DNA of 64,000 bases from Clostridia bacterium (GCA_017395425.1 JAFPUM010000014.1:18973-82972); one strand, 5' to 3'. Positions 24,984-32,689 are shown, counted from the stretch's first letter. The notes: generated by a model from the letters alone, not told the origin. Made by a program: numbers and translations.

Positions 24984-26024
24984 ATGGAATTAGGAAAGAA
25001 AATCAGACAGCTTCGCTTCAAAGCGGGACTGACGCAGGAACAGCTCGCGGAACGGATGGGTATCGGCGCGCAATCGGTATCCAAATGGGAAAACGCGGTG
25101 TCCATGCCGGATATCGCTTCGCTTCCTCTGCTGGCGGAGATATTCGGGGTCAGCATTGACGATTTGTTTGACTTATCGACGGAGCAGCGGTTCAACCGGA
25201 TCGAAAACCGCATGGACGCGGAGGAGGAACTGCCGCCCGACGTCTTCCGGGAATACGAGGATTATCTGAAATCGCAGCTTTCCGGTGAGACGGAATCCTA
25301 CAAAAAACGCGCCACGGAGCTGATTGCCTATCTTTACTGGCACCGCATGAATGCCAACGCGCAGAAGGTGCGCCGTTATGCCAAGGACGCGATACGTCTG
25401 TCGCCGGGGGAGAAGGGATGCCAGTGGATGCTCAACATGGCGGAGAATCACTTCATCTGGGACTGGAATCTGTCCAACCATTCCAAAGCCATTGCGTTTT
25501 ATCGTGAGCTTGTGGAGGCAAATCCGGAAAGCACGCTGCCCTATGCCTATCTGCTGGACAACCTGATTGCTGACCACCGCGCCGACGAAGCGGAGCAGGT
25601 TCTCGACAGACTGTGCGGGCTGGAAGGCGCCAATCCCATCACCACGCGGGTCTACCGTGCCTATATCGCGCTTGCCCGGTTTGATGAACCGACTGCCGAT
25701 GCGATCCTGGATGAGTTGATCACAAACCATCCCGATGACTCCATCTGTCTGTTCGAGGCGGCGCAGTATCACGCGATGAAATGCGACTATTCCGAAGCTA
25801 TTGCGCTTTACGAGCGTTCCTTTGAGAACGAAAAACGCAGACCGAGGTTTCAGGACGAGCTGCATGGAATCGCCGAGATCTATGAGATCATGGGAGATTA
25901 TCGGAATGCCGCGGCAACTTACGACAGAATCATCGCGCTCCTGCGCGACGAATGGGGCATGACCGAAGAAACCACCCTCAAAATCGCAGAGAAGGAAAAA
26001 GCGCGTCTGCTAGGGAAACGCTGA
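24984..26024 (+). CDS. XRE regulator with TPR-like C-terminal domain
   Basis: 346 residues. HTH at about 5-62 (RFKAGLTQEQLAERMGIGAQSVSKWEN). From about residue 130 the protein is alpha-helical with TPR-like repeats (AIAFYRELVEANPESTLPYAYL, EAIALYERSFENEKRRPRF, NAAATYDRIIALL). Such architectures bind peptides or partner proteins in some regulators. GGGAGG precedes ATG 24984; the longer upstream frame overlaps the terminator. The final four residues (LGKR) and the stop codon lie inside the 19-bp terminal repeat of the downstream element, so the original C-terminus may have been altered by insertion. Confidence 0.85.
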   Translation: MELGKKIRQLRFKAGLTQEQLAERMGIGAQSVSKWENAVSMPDIASLPLLAEIFGVSIDDLFDLSTEQRFNRIENRMDAEEELPPDVFREYEDYLKSQLSGETESYKKRATELIAYLYWHRMNANAQKVRRYAKDAIRLSPGEKGCQWMLNMAENHFIWDWNLSNHSKAIAFYRELVEANPESTLPYAYLLDNLIADHRADEAEQVLDRLCGLEGANPITTRVYRAYIALARFDEPTADAILDELITNHPDDSICLFEAAQYHAMKCDYSEAIALYERSFENEKRRPRFQDELHGIAEIYEIMGDYRNAAATYDRIIALLRDEWGMTEETTLKIAEKEKARLLGKR

Positions 26025-26207
26025 TTAAGGAACGATGCAGAAATAATTAATACATTTCACTTGCTGAAACACGCAAGCAACCTGTATTTTTAAGCAGAAA
26101 ATGACTGACTAAATTCTGCATAGTTCCTAAGTCGATTCTCGCACCGCTCAAAGACGTATCCTCGCGGCGCGGAATCGACGGCAAGCCTTTAATCAGCGTA
26201 TCCCTAG
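26010..26207. mobile_element. 198-bp element with outer 19-bp terminal inverted repeats
   Basis: CTAGGGAAACGCTGATTAA at 26010-26028 and its reverse complement at 26189-26207 match at 18 of 19 bases. They enclose the 100-bp element copy 2 and a further 58 bp that contains GTCGATTC/GAATCGAC (26131-26138, 26172-26179). No transposase is encoded. Copy 1 at 23.7 kb has no such outer repeat. Confidence 0.7.
26027..26128 (-). mobile_element. 100-bp inverted-repeat element (MITE-like), copy 2
   Basis: Reverse complement of 23717-23818 with two substitutions. Ends AAGGAACGATGCAGAA and TTCTGCATAGTTCCT form the terminal repeat with one mismatch. It is nested directly against the left outer repeat of the 198-bp element. 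Confidence 0.8.
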
Positions 26208-26230
26208 AAAAGGCGCAGTAATTATGTTTC

Positions 26231-26272
26231 AAACGGGCATGATGAGCAAAATGCTTGCCATGCCCGTTTTTA
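26231..26272 (+). terminator. Terminator upstream of the XRE-ABC operon
   Basis: AAACGGGCATG (26231-26241) pairs with CATGCCCGTTT (26259-26269), inner GAGCA/TGCTT also pairs, and five T follow. It insulates the next operon from read-through from the regulator and element upstream. Confidence 0.88.
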
Positions 26273-26334
26273 TACTGTCGGTATATAAAATAATCTACGA
26301 TTAGTATGGATAGTGTGTTCACTTTCCTGACGGA

Positions 26335-26345
26335 TATGGTATAAT
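26335..26345 (+). promoter_or_regulatory. Extended -10 promoter of the XRE-ABC operon
   Basis: TGGTATAAT at 26337-26345 is a consensus extended -10. The -35 region (GTTCAC/TTCACT near 26317-26323) is weak, as is common when TG is present. Confidence 0.65.
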
Positions 26346-26376
26346 GGTACCATAAAAGCAGGGAGGGAAAGACAGC

Positions 26377-27453
26377 ATGAACCTGAAACTCGCGGAGAAT
26401 ATTCGTTCATTCCGGAAGGAGAGGGGACTGACGCAGGAGCAGCTAGCCGAGGTGCTGGGCGTGACGACCGGCGCGGTGCACAAATGGGAGGCAAGGCTTT
26501 CGGTGCCTGATCTGGAACTGATTGTGGAAATGGCGGACTTCTTCGACACCTCTGTGGATGTGCTGCTTGGCTACGAAATGAAGGACAACCGCCTTGACGC
26601 GACTGTGCAGCGACTCCGGGAGTATCGCCGGAACAAGAACCGGGAAGGGCTTTCCGAGGCGGAAAAGGCGCTGAAGAAATATCCTCATTCCTTTAAGATC
26701 GTGCATGAATGCGCCACTCTGTACGGCGGTTTCGGGCTTGAAAGCGGGAACCGGGCGTACCTTCTACGGGCGTTGGAGCTGACGGAACAGAGCCTTCCGC
26801 TGCTCGGGCAGAATGCCGATCCGGAAATCAGCGAGCAGACGCTCTATGGGAAGATGGCGCAAATCTATATAGGACTGGACGAAACCGACAAAGCTGTCGA
26901 ACTGTGGAAAGCCCATAACGCGGGTGGTGTTTATAGCCACAAGATCGGGCAGATTCTCGCCATGCGGGACCGCGGGGAAGAAGCCGCGCCCTTTCTGTCG
27001 GAAGCCATGGCGCATATTGTCGGGGAAGTGATCTATACGGTCACCGGATACATGAATGTCTACGCCAACCGGGGCGACTTTTCTTCCTGTCAGGCTGTCC
27101 TGCGCTTCGGGCTTGATTGCTTTTCCGGACTGCGGAAGGGAAACAAGCCGAACTACCTCGACAAAGTGAGCTGCGCGTTGCTCACCTGCCTTGCCTGGTC
27201 GCAGTGCATGACAGGGCAGCAGACGGAAGCGCGCGCTTCCTTGAAAAAAGCCAAGGCGCTTGCGGCATTCTTCGACAACGCGCCCAGCTATGACGAGAGC
27301 GACATCCTCTTTATCGGACGCATTGAAGGCGCCAGCATTCACGACGACATCGGCGCGACCGCCGCGGATGTGATTCAGAATTTAATGGACGAATTTCAGA
27401 ACCGGGAGCTGACCGCTCTCTGGGAATCCATTTCCGAGGAGGAACAAGAATGA
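26377..27453 (+). CDS. XRE regulator with helical-repeat domain, ABC-operon regulator
   Basis: 358 residues. HTH at about 1-62 (LTQEQLAEVLGVTTGAVHKWEARLSVPD), then a helical domain with TPR-like pattern (KALKKYPHSFKIVHECATLYGG, LYGKMAQIYIGLDETDKAVELW). The stop overlaps the start of an ABC exporter by 4 nt (ATGA), so the regulator and transporter are co-translated and functionally linked. Layouts like this occur for peptide-sensing regulators that control export or resistance pumps; the ligand is unknown. GGGAGGG precedes the ATG. Confidence 0.87.
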   Translation: MNLKLAENIRSFRKERGLTQEQLAEVLGVTTGAVHKWEARLSVPDLELIVEMADFFDTSVDVLLGYEMKDNRLDATVQRLREYRRNKNREGLSEAEKALKKYPHSFKIVHECATLYGGFGLESGNRAYLLRALELTEQSLPLLGQNADPEISEQTLYGKMAQIYIGLDETDKAVELWKAHNAGGVYSHKIGQILAMRDRGEEAAPFLSEAMAHIVGEVIYTVTGYMNVYANRGDFSSCQAVLRFGLDCFSGLRKGNKPNYLDKVSCALLTCLAWSQCMTGQQTEARASLKKAKALAAFFDNAPSYDESDILFIGRIEGASIHDDIGATAADVIQNLMDEFQNRELTALWESISEEEQE

Positions 27454-29219
27454 ACAGGAAAACAGACCAAGAGATTCAAACCAACGGACAGGCATTGACC
27501 AAACAAGAACTGAAAAAACTGCGCGGTCAGTTCAAGCACACCCTGTTTCTCAAAAATCATTTCAACCTGTTTATGACATTGGTTGCGGCAGTGTTGTGTT
27601 CCGTTTCAGCCATCGTGAGTTCGTGGCTGCTGAAAGAAGTCCTGGATCTGACCGCGGGGAACAGCCGCTTCGATCTGTACACGCTTCTGATCATTGCCGA
27701 CTGCTGCGGATTGCTGCTGCTGCTGGGTGGGGTGATTGACTACTGCTTCCTTTCAAGATTCCGTGCCAAAGCGATGAAGCAGTACCGCGCCTTTGTCTTC
27801 GACAAAATACTGCAAAAGGGCATTCAGGCTTTTTCCAAAGAGAATACGTCCCTCTATATTTCCGCTCTTTCCAACGATGTCAACACCATCGAGCAGGAGT
27901 ATCTCAAGCCGCTGCAAACCAATATCGAGGCGGGCATTTCTTTTGCGGGCGCACTCGCGCTCATGCTATGGTACAGCCCCCTGCTGACGCTCATCTCAAT
28001 TGGCTTTTCGCTGCTGCCGATCATTTTTTCGGTGATATTCGGCAACATGGCGGCGATGGCGGAGAAAAACGTTTCCGATCAGAAGGAACGCTATACCGGC
28101 GTGCAGAAGGATGCTCTCACGGGCTTTAAGGTAATCAAGAGCTTCAAGGCGGAAAACAGTATTTCAAAGCTGCATGAGCAGAAAAATCAAGACGTGGCAC
28201 AGGCTTCCCGAAAGCGGGTGAAGGCGTCGGTGCTTGTCACGTATTCCTCGATGCTTTCCTCTGTGGTGGTGCAGTTCGGCGTATTCTTTGTGGCAGCGGC
28301 GTTCGCGCTTGCCGGCAAGGGCATCACGGTCGGTACGGTTCTGATCTTCGTACAGCTCATGAACTATCTGTTAAGCCCCATCCAGCTGTTCCCCAATTTC
28401 TTTGCGGGCAGACAGTCGGCGCTGCGGCTGATGGAAAAGCTGGCGGTCGCGCTGCATCAGAATATTCCCGACGAGGGCGAGCCTATCGCGCCGCAGCTCA
28501 CGGAGGGCATTTCCCTTCGCAACCTCGATTTTGCCTATGAAGAAAACAAGCCGGTGCTGAATGGGATTGGCATGGAAATCAGCGCAGGCGGCTGCTACGC
28601 GCTGGTAGGCGGTTCGGGAAGCGGCAAATCCACTATCCTCAACCTCCTCATGGCAGGTTCCCGTGATTACAGCGGAGAAATCCTCTATGACGGCAAGGAA
28701 CTGAAAACCGTCTCGCCCAGTTCGCTTTATGATCTCGTTTCCATCATACAGCAAAATGTCTTTGTCTTCAACAGCACCATCCGCGACAACATCACGATGT
28801 TCTCCCCGTTTCCGGGTGAAGAGGTTGAGCGGGCGGTACAGATGTCGGGTCTCAAAAAACTCATCGAGGAAAAGGGCGAGGACTATCTCTGCGGAGAAAA
28901 CGGTTCGGGACTTTCCGGCGGCGAGCGTCAGAGAATCTCCATCGCGCGGGCACTTCTGCGGAACACTCCCGTGCTGCTGATTGACGAAGCCACCGCGTCG
29001 CTTGACAACGAAACGTCGTTTGAAGTGCTGGACGCGATTCTGAAACTGGACGGCTACACCCGTGTGATTGTCACCCATGATCTCGACGAGAACATTCTGC
29101 GCCGCTGCACCGGTATTTTCACGCTGAAAAAAGGCGAGCTTTCTGAACAGGGAACCTTTGACGAACTGATGAATCAAAAGGGCTATTTCTACTCGCTCTT
29201 CAATGTGTCGCAAAAGTAA
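27450..29219 (+). CDS. ABC transporter, fused permease and ATPase (exporter type)
   Basis: 589 residues. A membrane domain of about six helices (residues about 30-330) is followed by an ATPase domain with Walker A GGSGSGKST, signature LSGGERQRIS, Walker B VLLIDEATASLD and switch His in IVTHD. This is a half-transporter of the exporter class, so it works as a dimer; only one subunit is encoded here, so a homodimer is likely. The substrate may be a lipid, drug or peptide and cannot be read from sequence. It is co-translated with an XRE regulator and ended by a strong terminator. Confidence 0.92.
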   Translation: MNRKTDQEIQTNGQALTKQELKKLRGQFKHTLFLKNHFNLFMTLVAAVLCSVSAIVSSWLLKEVLDLTAGNSRFDLYTLLIIADCCGLLLLLGGVIDYCFLSRFRAKAMKQYRAFVFDKILQKGIQAFSKENTSLYISALSNDVNTIEQEYLKPLQTNIEAGISFAGALALMLWYSPLLTLISIGFSLLPIIFSVIFGNMAAMAEKNVSDQKERYTGVQKDALTGFKVIKSFKAENSISKLHEQKNQDVAQASRKRVKASVLVTYSSMLSSVVVQFGVFFVAAAFALAGKGITVGTVLIFVQLMNYLLSPIQLFPNFFAGRQSALRLMEKLAVALHQNIPDEGEPIAPQLTEGISLRNLDFAYEENKPVLNGIGMEISAGGCYALVGGSGSGKSTILNLLMAGSRDYSGEILYDGKELKTVSPSSLYDLVSIIQQNVFVFNSTIRDNITMFSPFPGEEVERAVQMSGLKKLIEEKGEDYLCGENGSGLSGGERQRISIARALLRNTPVLLIDEATASLDNETSFEVLDAILKLDGYTRVIVTHDLDENILRRCTGIFTLKKGELSEQGTFDELMNQKGYFYSLFNVSQK

Positions 29220-29249
29220 TAATCCGCAACAGCAGACGGACGCTTTTAT

Positions 29250-29305
29250 CATCCACAAACCTCTTTTCTACCGGATACGGCAGGATAGGTTTGTGGATGC
29301 TTTTT
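29250..29305 (+). terminator. Terminator of the XRE-ABC operon
   Basis: CATCCACAAACCT (29250-29262) pairs perfectly with AGGTTTGTGGATG (29287-29299), followed by C and five T. Confidence 0.93.
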
Positions 29306-29313
29306 CATGAAGG

Positions 29314-29342
29314 TTGAAATATTCATTTGCGGCAGGTATAAT
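29314..29342 (+). promoter_or_regulatory. Promoter of the DUF523 gene
   Basis: TTGAAA at 29314-29319 and TATAAT at 29337-29342 with a 17-bp spacer, 40 bp before the start. Confidence 0.8.
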
Positions 29343-29382
29343 GGGAAATGATCCAAAAGCAACTATTTGAGGAGGAATCACA

Positions 29383-29829
29383 ATGACCATCCTAGTGAGC
29401 GCCTGTCTGCTGGGGCAGAAATGCAAATACAACGGCGGCGACAATTTCAGCAAAACCGTCGCGGCTTTTACAGCGGGACATACGGTGATACCGGTCTGTC
29501 CGGAAGTGGCGGGCGGACTGACCATTCCGCGTCTTCCCTGCGAAATCGTGGGCGGCGAGGTCATCAATACAGCCGGGGAGAGCAAGGACAGGGAATTCCG
29601 ACAAGGGGCGGAAATCTGTCTGGCGCTTGCCAAAGAAGCACAAATCGACATGGCAATCCTTCAATCCAGAAGTCCGTCGTGCGGCGTCAGGCAGATTTAT
29701 GACGGCACCTTTTCCGGCAGACTGATCGAGGGGTCGGGCGTATTCGCGTCGCTGCTCCGGGAGAACGGATTCCGGGTAGTCGATGTGGAAGAGCTGGAGG
29801 CAGCAGAAAAAGAAAAAAACATCGGCTGA
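29383..29829 (+). CDS. DUF523 family protein
   Basis: 148 residues, full length. The N-terminus ILVSACLLGQKCKYNGG and the middle PVCPEVAGGLTIPR, with AILQSRSPSCGVRQIYDGTF, are the conserved Cys-containing motifs of DUF523. The function is not established; the spaced cysteines suggest a metal or cluster site. It is cytoplasmic and has its own promoter. It converges with a minus-strand XRE gene 43 bp away. Confidence 0.92.
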   Translation: MTILVSACLLGQKCKYNGGDNFSKTVAAFTAGHTVIPVCPEVAGGLTIPRLPCEIVGGEVINTAGESKDREFRQGAEICLALAKEAQIDMAILQSRSPSCGVRQIYDGTFSGRLIEGSGVFASLLRENGFRVVDVEELEAAEKEKNIG

Positions 29830-29872
29830 CGCGTTGAGGGTACGATCAACCGATGTGTAAATACAGGATGTA

Positions 29873-30571
29873 TTATTTTTTTTCGTCAAAGTTCATGGCG
29901 TTCTCCGCGCTGCGGACGAGGCTCATGAGGGAGGACGCAAAGAGAGGATAGTCGCGGTTGAGGGATTCAAAGGAGACACGCAGCGGCTCCGCGTCCTTGA
30001 GAGGCTTCATGCCGCCGACGGCACTGCCGCTGCTGAGGGCGCTGATGTTGGCTTCCAGCACTGCCAGCGACGCATCGGAATAGCCCTGAAAACAAAGGGG
30101 CGAAACCGAGAAAAAGCTGGCGGGGTTTTCATGATTGGCCTGATAGAGCAGCCGGAACATCTTATAGACCGATACCATCTGATACAGAGCCATCTGGTTG
30201 GTCAGGTCGGTGCAATTGGTCTTCTGGAGCAGGTCGAAGAGAATGTTGAGGGAGTTGGCGATCAGCTTTTTGTGAAGAATCGGAAGAGTGGAGCCTTTGT
30301 ACTGATTGTCCATCGCGTCTTCCGGTTCGGGGATATCGCTGACCGTGAGGCGTGCGCCGTTGCGTTCGGAAGTACGTCCCAGCAGGTAGTCGCAGGAAAC
30401 GTCATAGAAATCCGCGATTCTGATCAGAAAGTCCAATCCGCATTCCCGTGCCCCCCGTTCATAATGGGAGAGCAGCGCCTGAGAGATATCCAGCGCGTCG
30501 GCTGCTTCTTTTTGTGTCAGTTTGCGCTCGTTTCTGAGCAGGGTGATAATTCTCGGAAAACTGTCGTTCAA
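29873..30571 (-). CDS. XRE family regulator
   Basis: 232 residues. HTH near the N-terminus (RKLTQKEAADALDISQALLSHYERG), then the common XRE extension DFLIRIADFYDVSCDYLLGRTSER. The C-terminal 150 residues are mostly helical, without a recognised domain. The start is taken as TTG 30571 because GAGGTG lies 9 nt before it; GTG 30583 is the longer choice but directly abuts the GAGG. The target genes are not evident; it is transcribed away from the histidine phosphatase gene. Confidence 0.83.
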   Translation of the reverse strand: MNDSFPRIITLLRNERKLTQKEAADALDISQALLSHYERGARECGLDFLIRIADFYDVSCDYLLGRTSERNGARLTVSDIPEPEDAMDNQYKGSTLPILHKKLIANSLNILFDLLQKTNCTDLTNQMALYQMVSVYKMFRLLYQANHENPASFFSVSPLCFQGYSDASLAVLEANISALSSGSAVGGMKPLKDAEPLRVSFESLNRDYPLFASSLMSLVRSAENAMNFDEKK

Positions 30572-30657
30572 AGCAAATTTCACCTCGATGACTGGGTTAT
30601 GATATCACAATAAAAAAAGAAAGAACAGAACCATGGAAAGATACGCAAGAAAAACAC

Positions 30658-30686
30658 TTGATTATGGTCAGGAAAAACGCTATAAT
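30658..30686 (+). promoter_or_regulatory. Promoter upstream of the histidine phosphatase gene
   Basis: TTGATT at 30658-30663 and TATAAT at 30681-30686 with a 17-bp spacer, followed by a 120-nt leader. A second candidate (TTGACG 30722-30727, TAGCAT 30745-30750, 17-bp spacer) lies closer to the gene. Confidence 0.65.
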
Positions 30687-30807
30687 AGATAGCGACGGAA
30701 GAAAAACAAACCTTCCCTATCTTGACGCGGAATACCATTAATGATAGCATAAACCGCTTGTTATTTCAAGTGAAAATCATAACAATTAGTCATTCGGAGG
30801 CAGTTTT

Positions 30808-31503
30808 ATGAAAACTTACCAAATCCATTTTATCCGGCACGGAATAACTGACGGAAATGTCAACGGTCAGTACATTGGCAGTAAAGATTTGCCGCTGAAT
30901 GACATTGGTGTGACGGAAATTCAAAAGCTCGACGCGGCATATGTATATCCGGGAGCGGCGGCGTATTTTACCAGTCCGATGCAGCGCTGCAAGCAGACGC
31001 TTTCCATCATTTATCCGCAGGCGCATCCGCTGGAAATCGACGCGTTCCGGGAGTGCGATTTCGGCGAATTTGAGGGATTAACCGCCGATGATCTGAAGGA
31101 TAATCAGGATTTTGCCGAGTGGCTGGCGGCGGACGGTATGACGGCGCCGCCGGCGGGAGAATCGGGTGCCGACTTCGGTCGCCGGGTCTGTCAGGCGTTT
31201 GAAAAGGTGGTGGAAGCCATGATGAAAACGGGTATTCCGTCGGTGGTGATCGTGGCGCACGGCGGCGTGATTTCCACCGTACTCGCCCAGTACGGACTGC
31301 CCGAAGCGGGTATGGCGGAATGGACGATGGCGCCGGGCTGCGGTTATTCGATTCGCGTCCACCCACAGATCTGGACAGCCGCCCGCAAGGTGGAGGTTTA
31401 TCAGACCCTTCCGCTGCCGAGGGAAGACGATGAAGACGACGCATATGACCGGGAATATTTTATTGCCGACGCGCCGGAGACCGAATCCGAACCGCTTTCA
31501 TAA
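30808..31503 (+). CDS. Histidine phosphatase family protein
   Basis: 231 residues. The RHG motif in IHFIRHGITDGNVNGQYIG carries the catalytic His that becomes phosphorylated. FRECDFGEFEGLTADD has the conserved Glu/Asp region, and VVIVAHGGVISTVL has the second His. Members are phosphoglycerate mutase-like phosphatases with varied substrates (sugar phosphates, cobalamin intermediates). The C-terminal 35 residues are acidic (REDDEDDAYDREY). CGGAGG precedes the ATG. Confidence 0.9.
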   Translation: MKTYQIHFIRHGITDGNVNGQYIGSKDLPLNDIGVTEIQKLDAAYVYPGAAAYFTSPMQRCKQTLSIIYPQAHPLEIDAFRECDFGEFEGLTADDLKDNQDFAEWLAADGMTAPPAGESGADFGRRVCQAFEKVVEAMMKTGIPSVVIVAHGGVISTVLAQYGLPEAGMAEWTMAPGCGYSIRVHPQIWTAARKVEVYQTLPLPREDDEDDAYDREYFIADAPETESEPLS

Positions 31504-31523
31504 CCGGAACAGCAGTCGCCAAC

Positions 31524-31564
31524 AAAAAAAGCCGCCCGAAGCGAAGACGTTCGCAACGGGCGAC
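31524..31564 (-). terminator. Terminator of the HPr-like gene
   Basis: On the minus strand GTCGCCCGTTGCGAA (31564-31550) folds back on TTCGCTTCGGGCGGC (31545-31531), followed by seven T. It lies 26 nt after the HPr-like stop. Confidence 0.88.
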
Positions 31565-31590
31565 CATACGGGGCGTGGCAGCTCTTTGGT

Positions 31591-31824
31591 TCAGACAAGA
31601 AACTTCTCAATCTGCGTAAGGTATTCCTGCGCTTCTGCTTCAGTGGCGTGAATGCCGAGCGTGACTTCACTGCCCAGATCCAGCCCGAATACCGAGAGAA
31701 TCGACTTCGCGTCCGCCACATAACGTCCCGCGATGAGGTCGATATCAAAAGGCTGCCTGGTGGTGAGATTGACAAATTCTTTAATTTCATTGACAGCATT
31801 AAACTGAATTTTTTTCTCAAACAT
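31591..31824 (-). CDS. HPr-like protein without the active-site histidine
   Basis: 77 residues, close to HPr size (about 85). The segment FDIDLIAGRYVADAKSILSVFGLDL aligns with HPr around the regulatory Ser46 (AKSILS). The N-terminal GLHARPA motif that holds the PTS phosphorylation site His15 is absent; the region reads FNAVNEIKEFVNLTT. It cannot act as a standard PTS phosphocarrier and resembles, in that sense, the regulatory protein Crh of Bacillus. ATG 31824 follows GGAAGGAG; the longer frame starts at a TTG overlapping that site. It is a single gene with its own promoter and terminator. Confidence 0.8.
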   Translation of the reverse strand: MFEKKIQFNAVNEIKEFVNLTTRQPFDIDLIAGRYVADAKSILSVFGLDLGSEVTLGIHATEAEAQEYLTQIEKFLV

Positions 31825-31874
31825 AAAGATGACTCCTTCCAAGAATCACAGATCAAAACGGAAGTTGCTTGCAT

Positions 31875-31890
31875 CCGGTTCCCCAACCGG
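31875..31890 (-). other. Hairpin at the 5' end of the HPr-like transcript
   Basis: CCGGTT-CCCC-AACCGG is a perfect 6-bp stem placed just after the expected start of transcription from the minus-strand promoter. It may stabilise the 5' end. Confidence 0.5.
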
Positions 31891-31897
31891 CAGCAAT

Positions 31898-31926
31898 AGT
31901 ATAAAACATCGTTAATGTTTTGTCAA
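31898..31926 (-). promoter_or_regulatory. Promoter of the HPr-like gene
   Basis: On the minus strand TTGACA (31926-31921) and TATACT (31903-31898) with a 17-bp spacer. Confidence 0.82.
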
Positions 31927-32041
31927 TGTGCAGAATCACAGACAAATTGCCCACGGCAGGCGGAGAATCTGGGGACAGTGCAGACGTTCGACCCATCGTA
32001 CAAGCATTCGACAGTATACGACAAGGAGGTTTTTTCACAAA

Positions 32042-32530
32042 ATGGAACGGCGGGACAAAATCAATTATTATCTCGATCTGGCAGAAATGGTGTCGCAGCG
32101 GGGAACCTGTCTGCGCCGCCGGTATGGCGCGGTCATCGTCAAGAATGACGAGGTGATTTCCACGGGTTATGTGGGAGCGCCGCGGGGAAGAATCAACTGT
32201 ACCGACCTGGGACGGTGTATCCGGGAGGAACTGCGCATTCCGCGCGGAGAACGGTATGAACTCTGCCGCAGCGTACACGCGGAACAGAACGCCATTATCA
32301 GTGCTTCCCGCAACGAAATGATCGGCAGCTCCCTCTTTCTGGTGGGGCAGGATGTGAAGACCGGAGAATATGTGAAAAACGGCAACTGCTGTTCGATGTG
32401 CAAGCGCATGATTATCAATGCAGGTATTGCGTATGTGTATATCCGCGACGATGAGGATGAATTCCGTAAGATTGACGTGCAGGAATGGGTGAATCAGGAC
32501 GAATCCATAGAAGGCGTTTTGGGGTATTGA
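32042..32530 (+). CDS. Deoxycytidylate (dCMP) deaminase family protein
   Basis: 162 residues. Zinc-dependent deaminase motifs are HAEQNAI (His ligand and proton-shuttle Glu) and CCSMCKRMI (Cys ligands). An additional CTDLGRC and ELC upstream of the HAE motif is typical of dCMP deaminase/ComEB proteins, which make dUMP for dTTP synthesis. LRRRYGAVIVKNDEVISTGY is the usual N-terminal strand. ATG 32042 follows AAGGAGG at 12 nt; the longer frame through the intergenic region is not supported. No clear promoter was recognised in the divergent region. Confidence 0.88.
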   Translation: MERRDKINYYLDLAEMVSQRGTCLRRRYGAVIVKNDEVISTGYVGAPRGRINCTDLGRCIREELRIPRGERYELCRSVHAEQNAIISASRNEMIGSSLFLVGQDVKTGEYVKNGNCCSMCKRMIINAGIAYVYIRDDEDEFRKIDVQEWVNQDESIEGVLGY

Positions 32531-32554
32531 ATGCCTGATTTTTACGAAACACGC

Positions 32555-32583
32555 TTGACAAATGAAAAAAATCGGGGTATAAT
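32555..32583 (+). promoter_or_regulatory. Promoter of the Ca-ATPase gene
   Basis: TTGACA at 32555-32560 and TATAAT at 32578-32583, perfect consensus with a 17-bp spacer. Confidence 0.88.
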
Positions 32584-32599
32584 GGCAATATATAAACGT

Positions 32600-32629
32600 C
32601 ATATGCCAGCATGAAAAGTTCATATGAAC
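32600..32629 (+). promoter_or_regulatory. Candidate operator downstream of the Ca-ATPase promoter
   Basis: GTTCATATGAAC (32618-32629) is a perfect 12-bp palindrome. A second CATATG core lies at 32600-32605, centre to centre 21 bp away, or two helical turns. Both are just downstream of the expected transcription start, where a repressor would block. Confidence 0.5.
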
Positions 32630-32689
32630 CTTAATAACTGACAAATGATTTTTATAGAAATATTGATTCAGGTATCAGGAGGTATCTTA

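Noticed and set aside
23717-26207. Composite transposon with passenger regulators
   Set aside because: The two 100-bp copies carry no transposase gene, no target duplication was found, and the outer 19-bp repeat is present only at one side. Kept as a MITE-like finding only.
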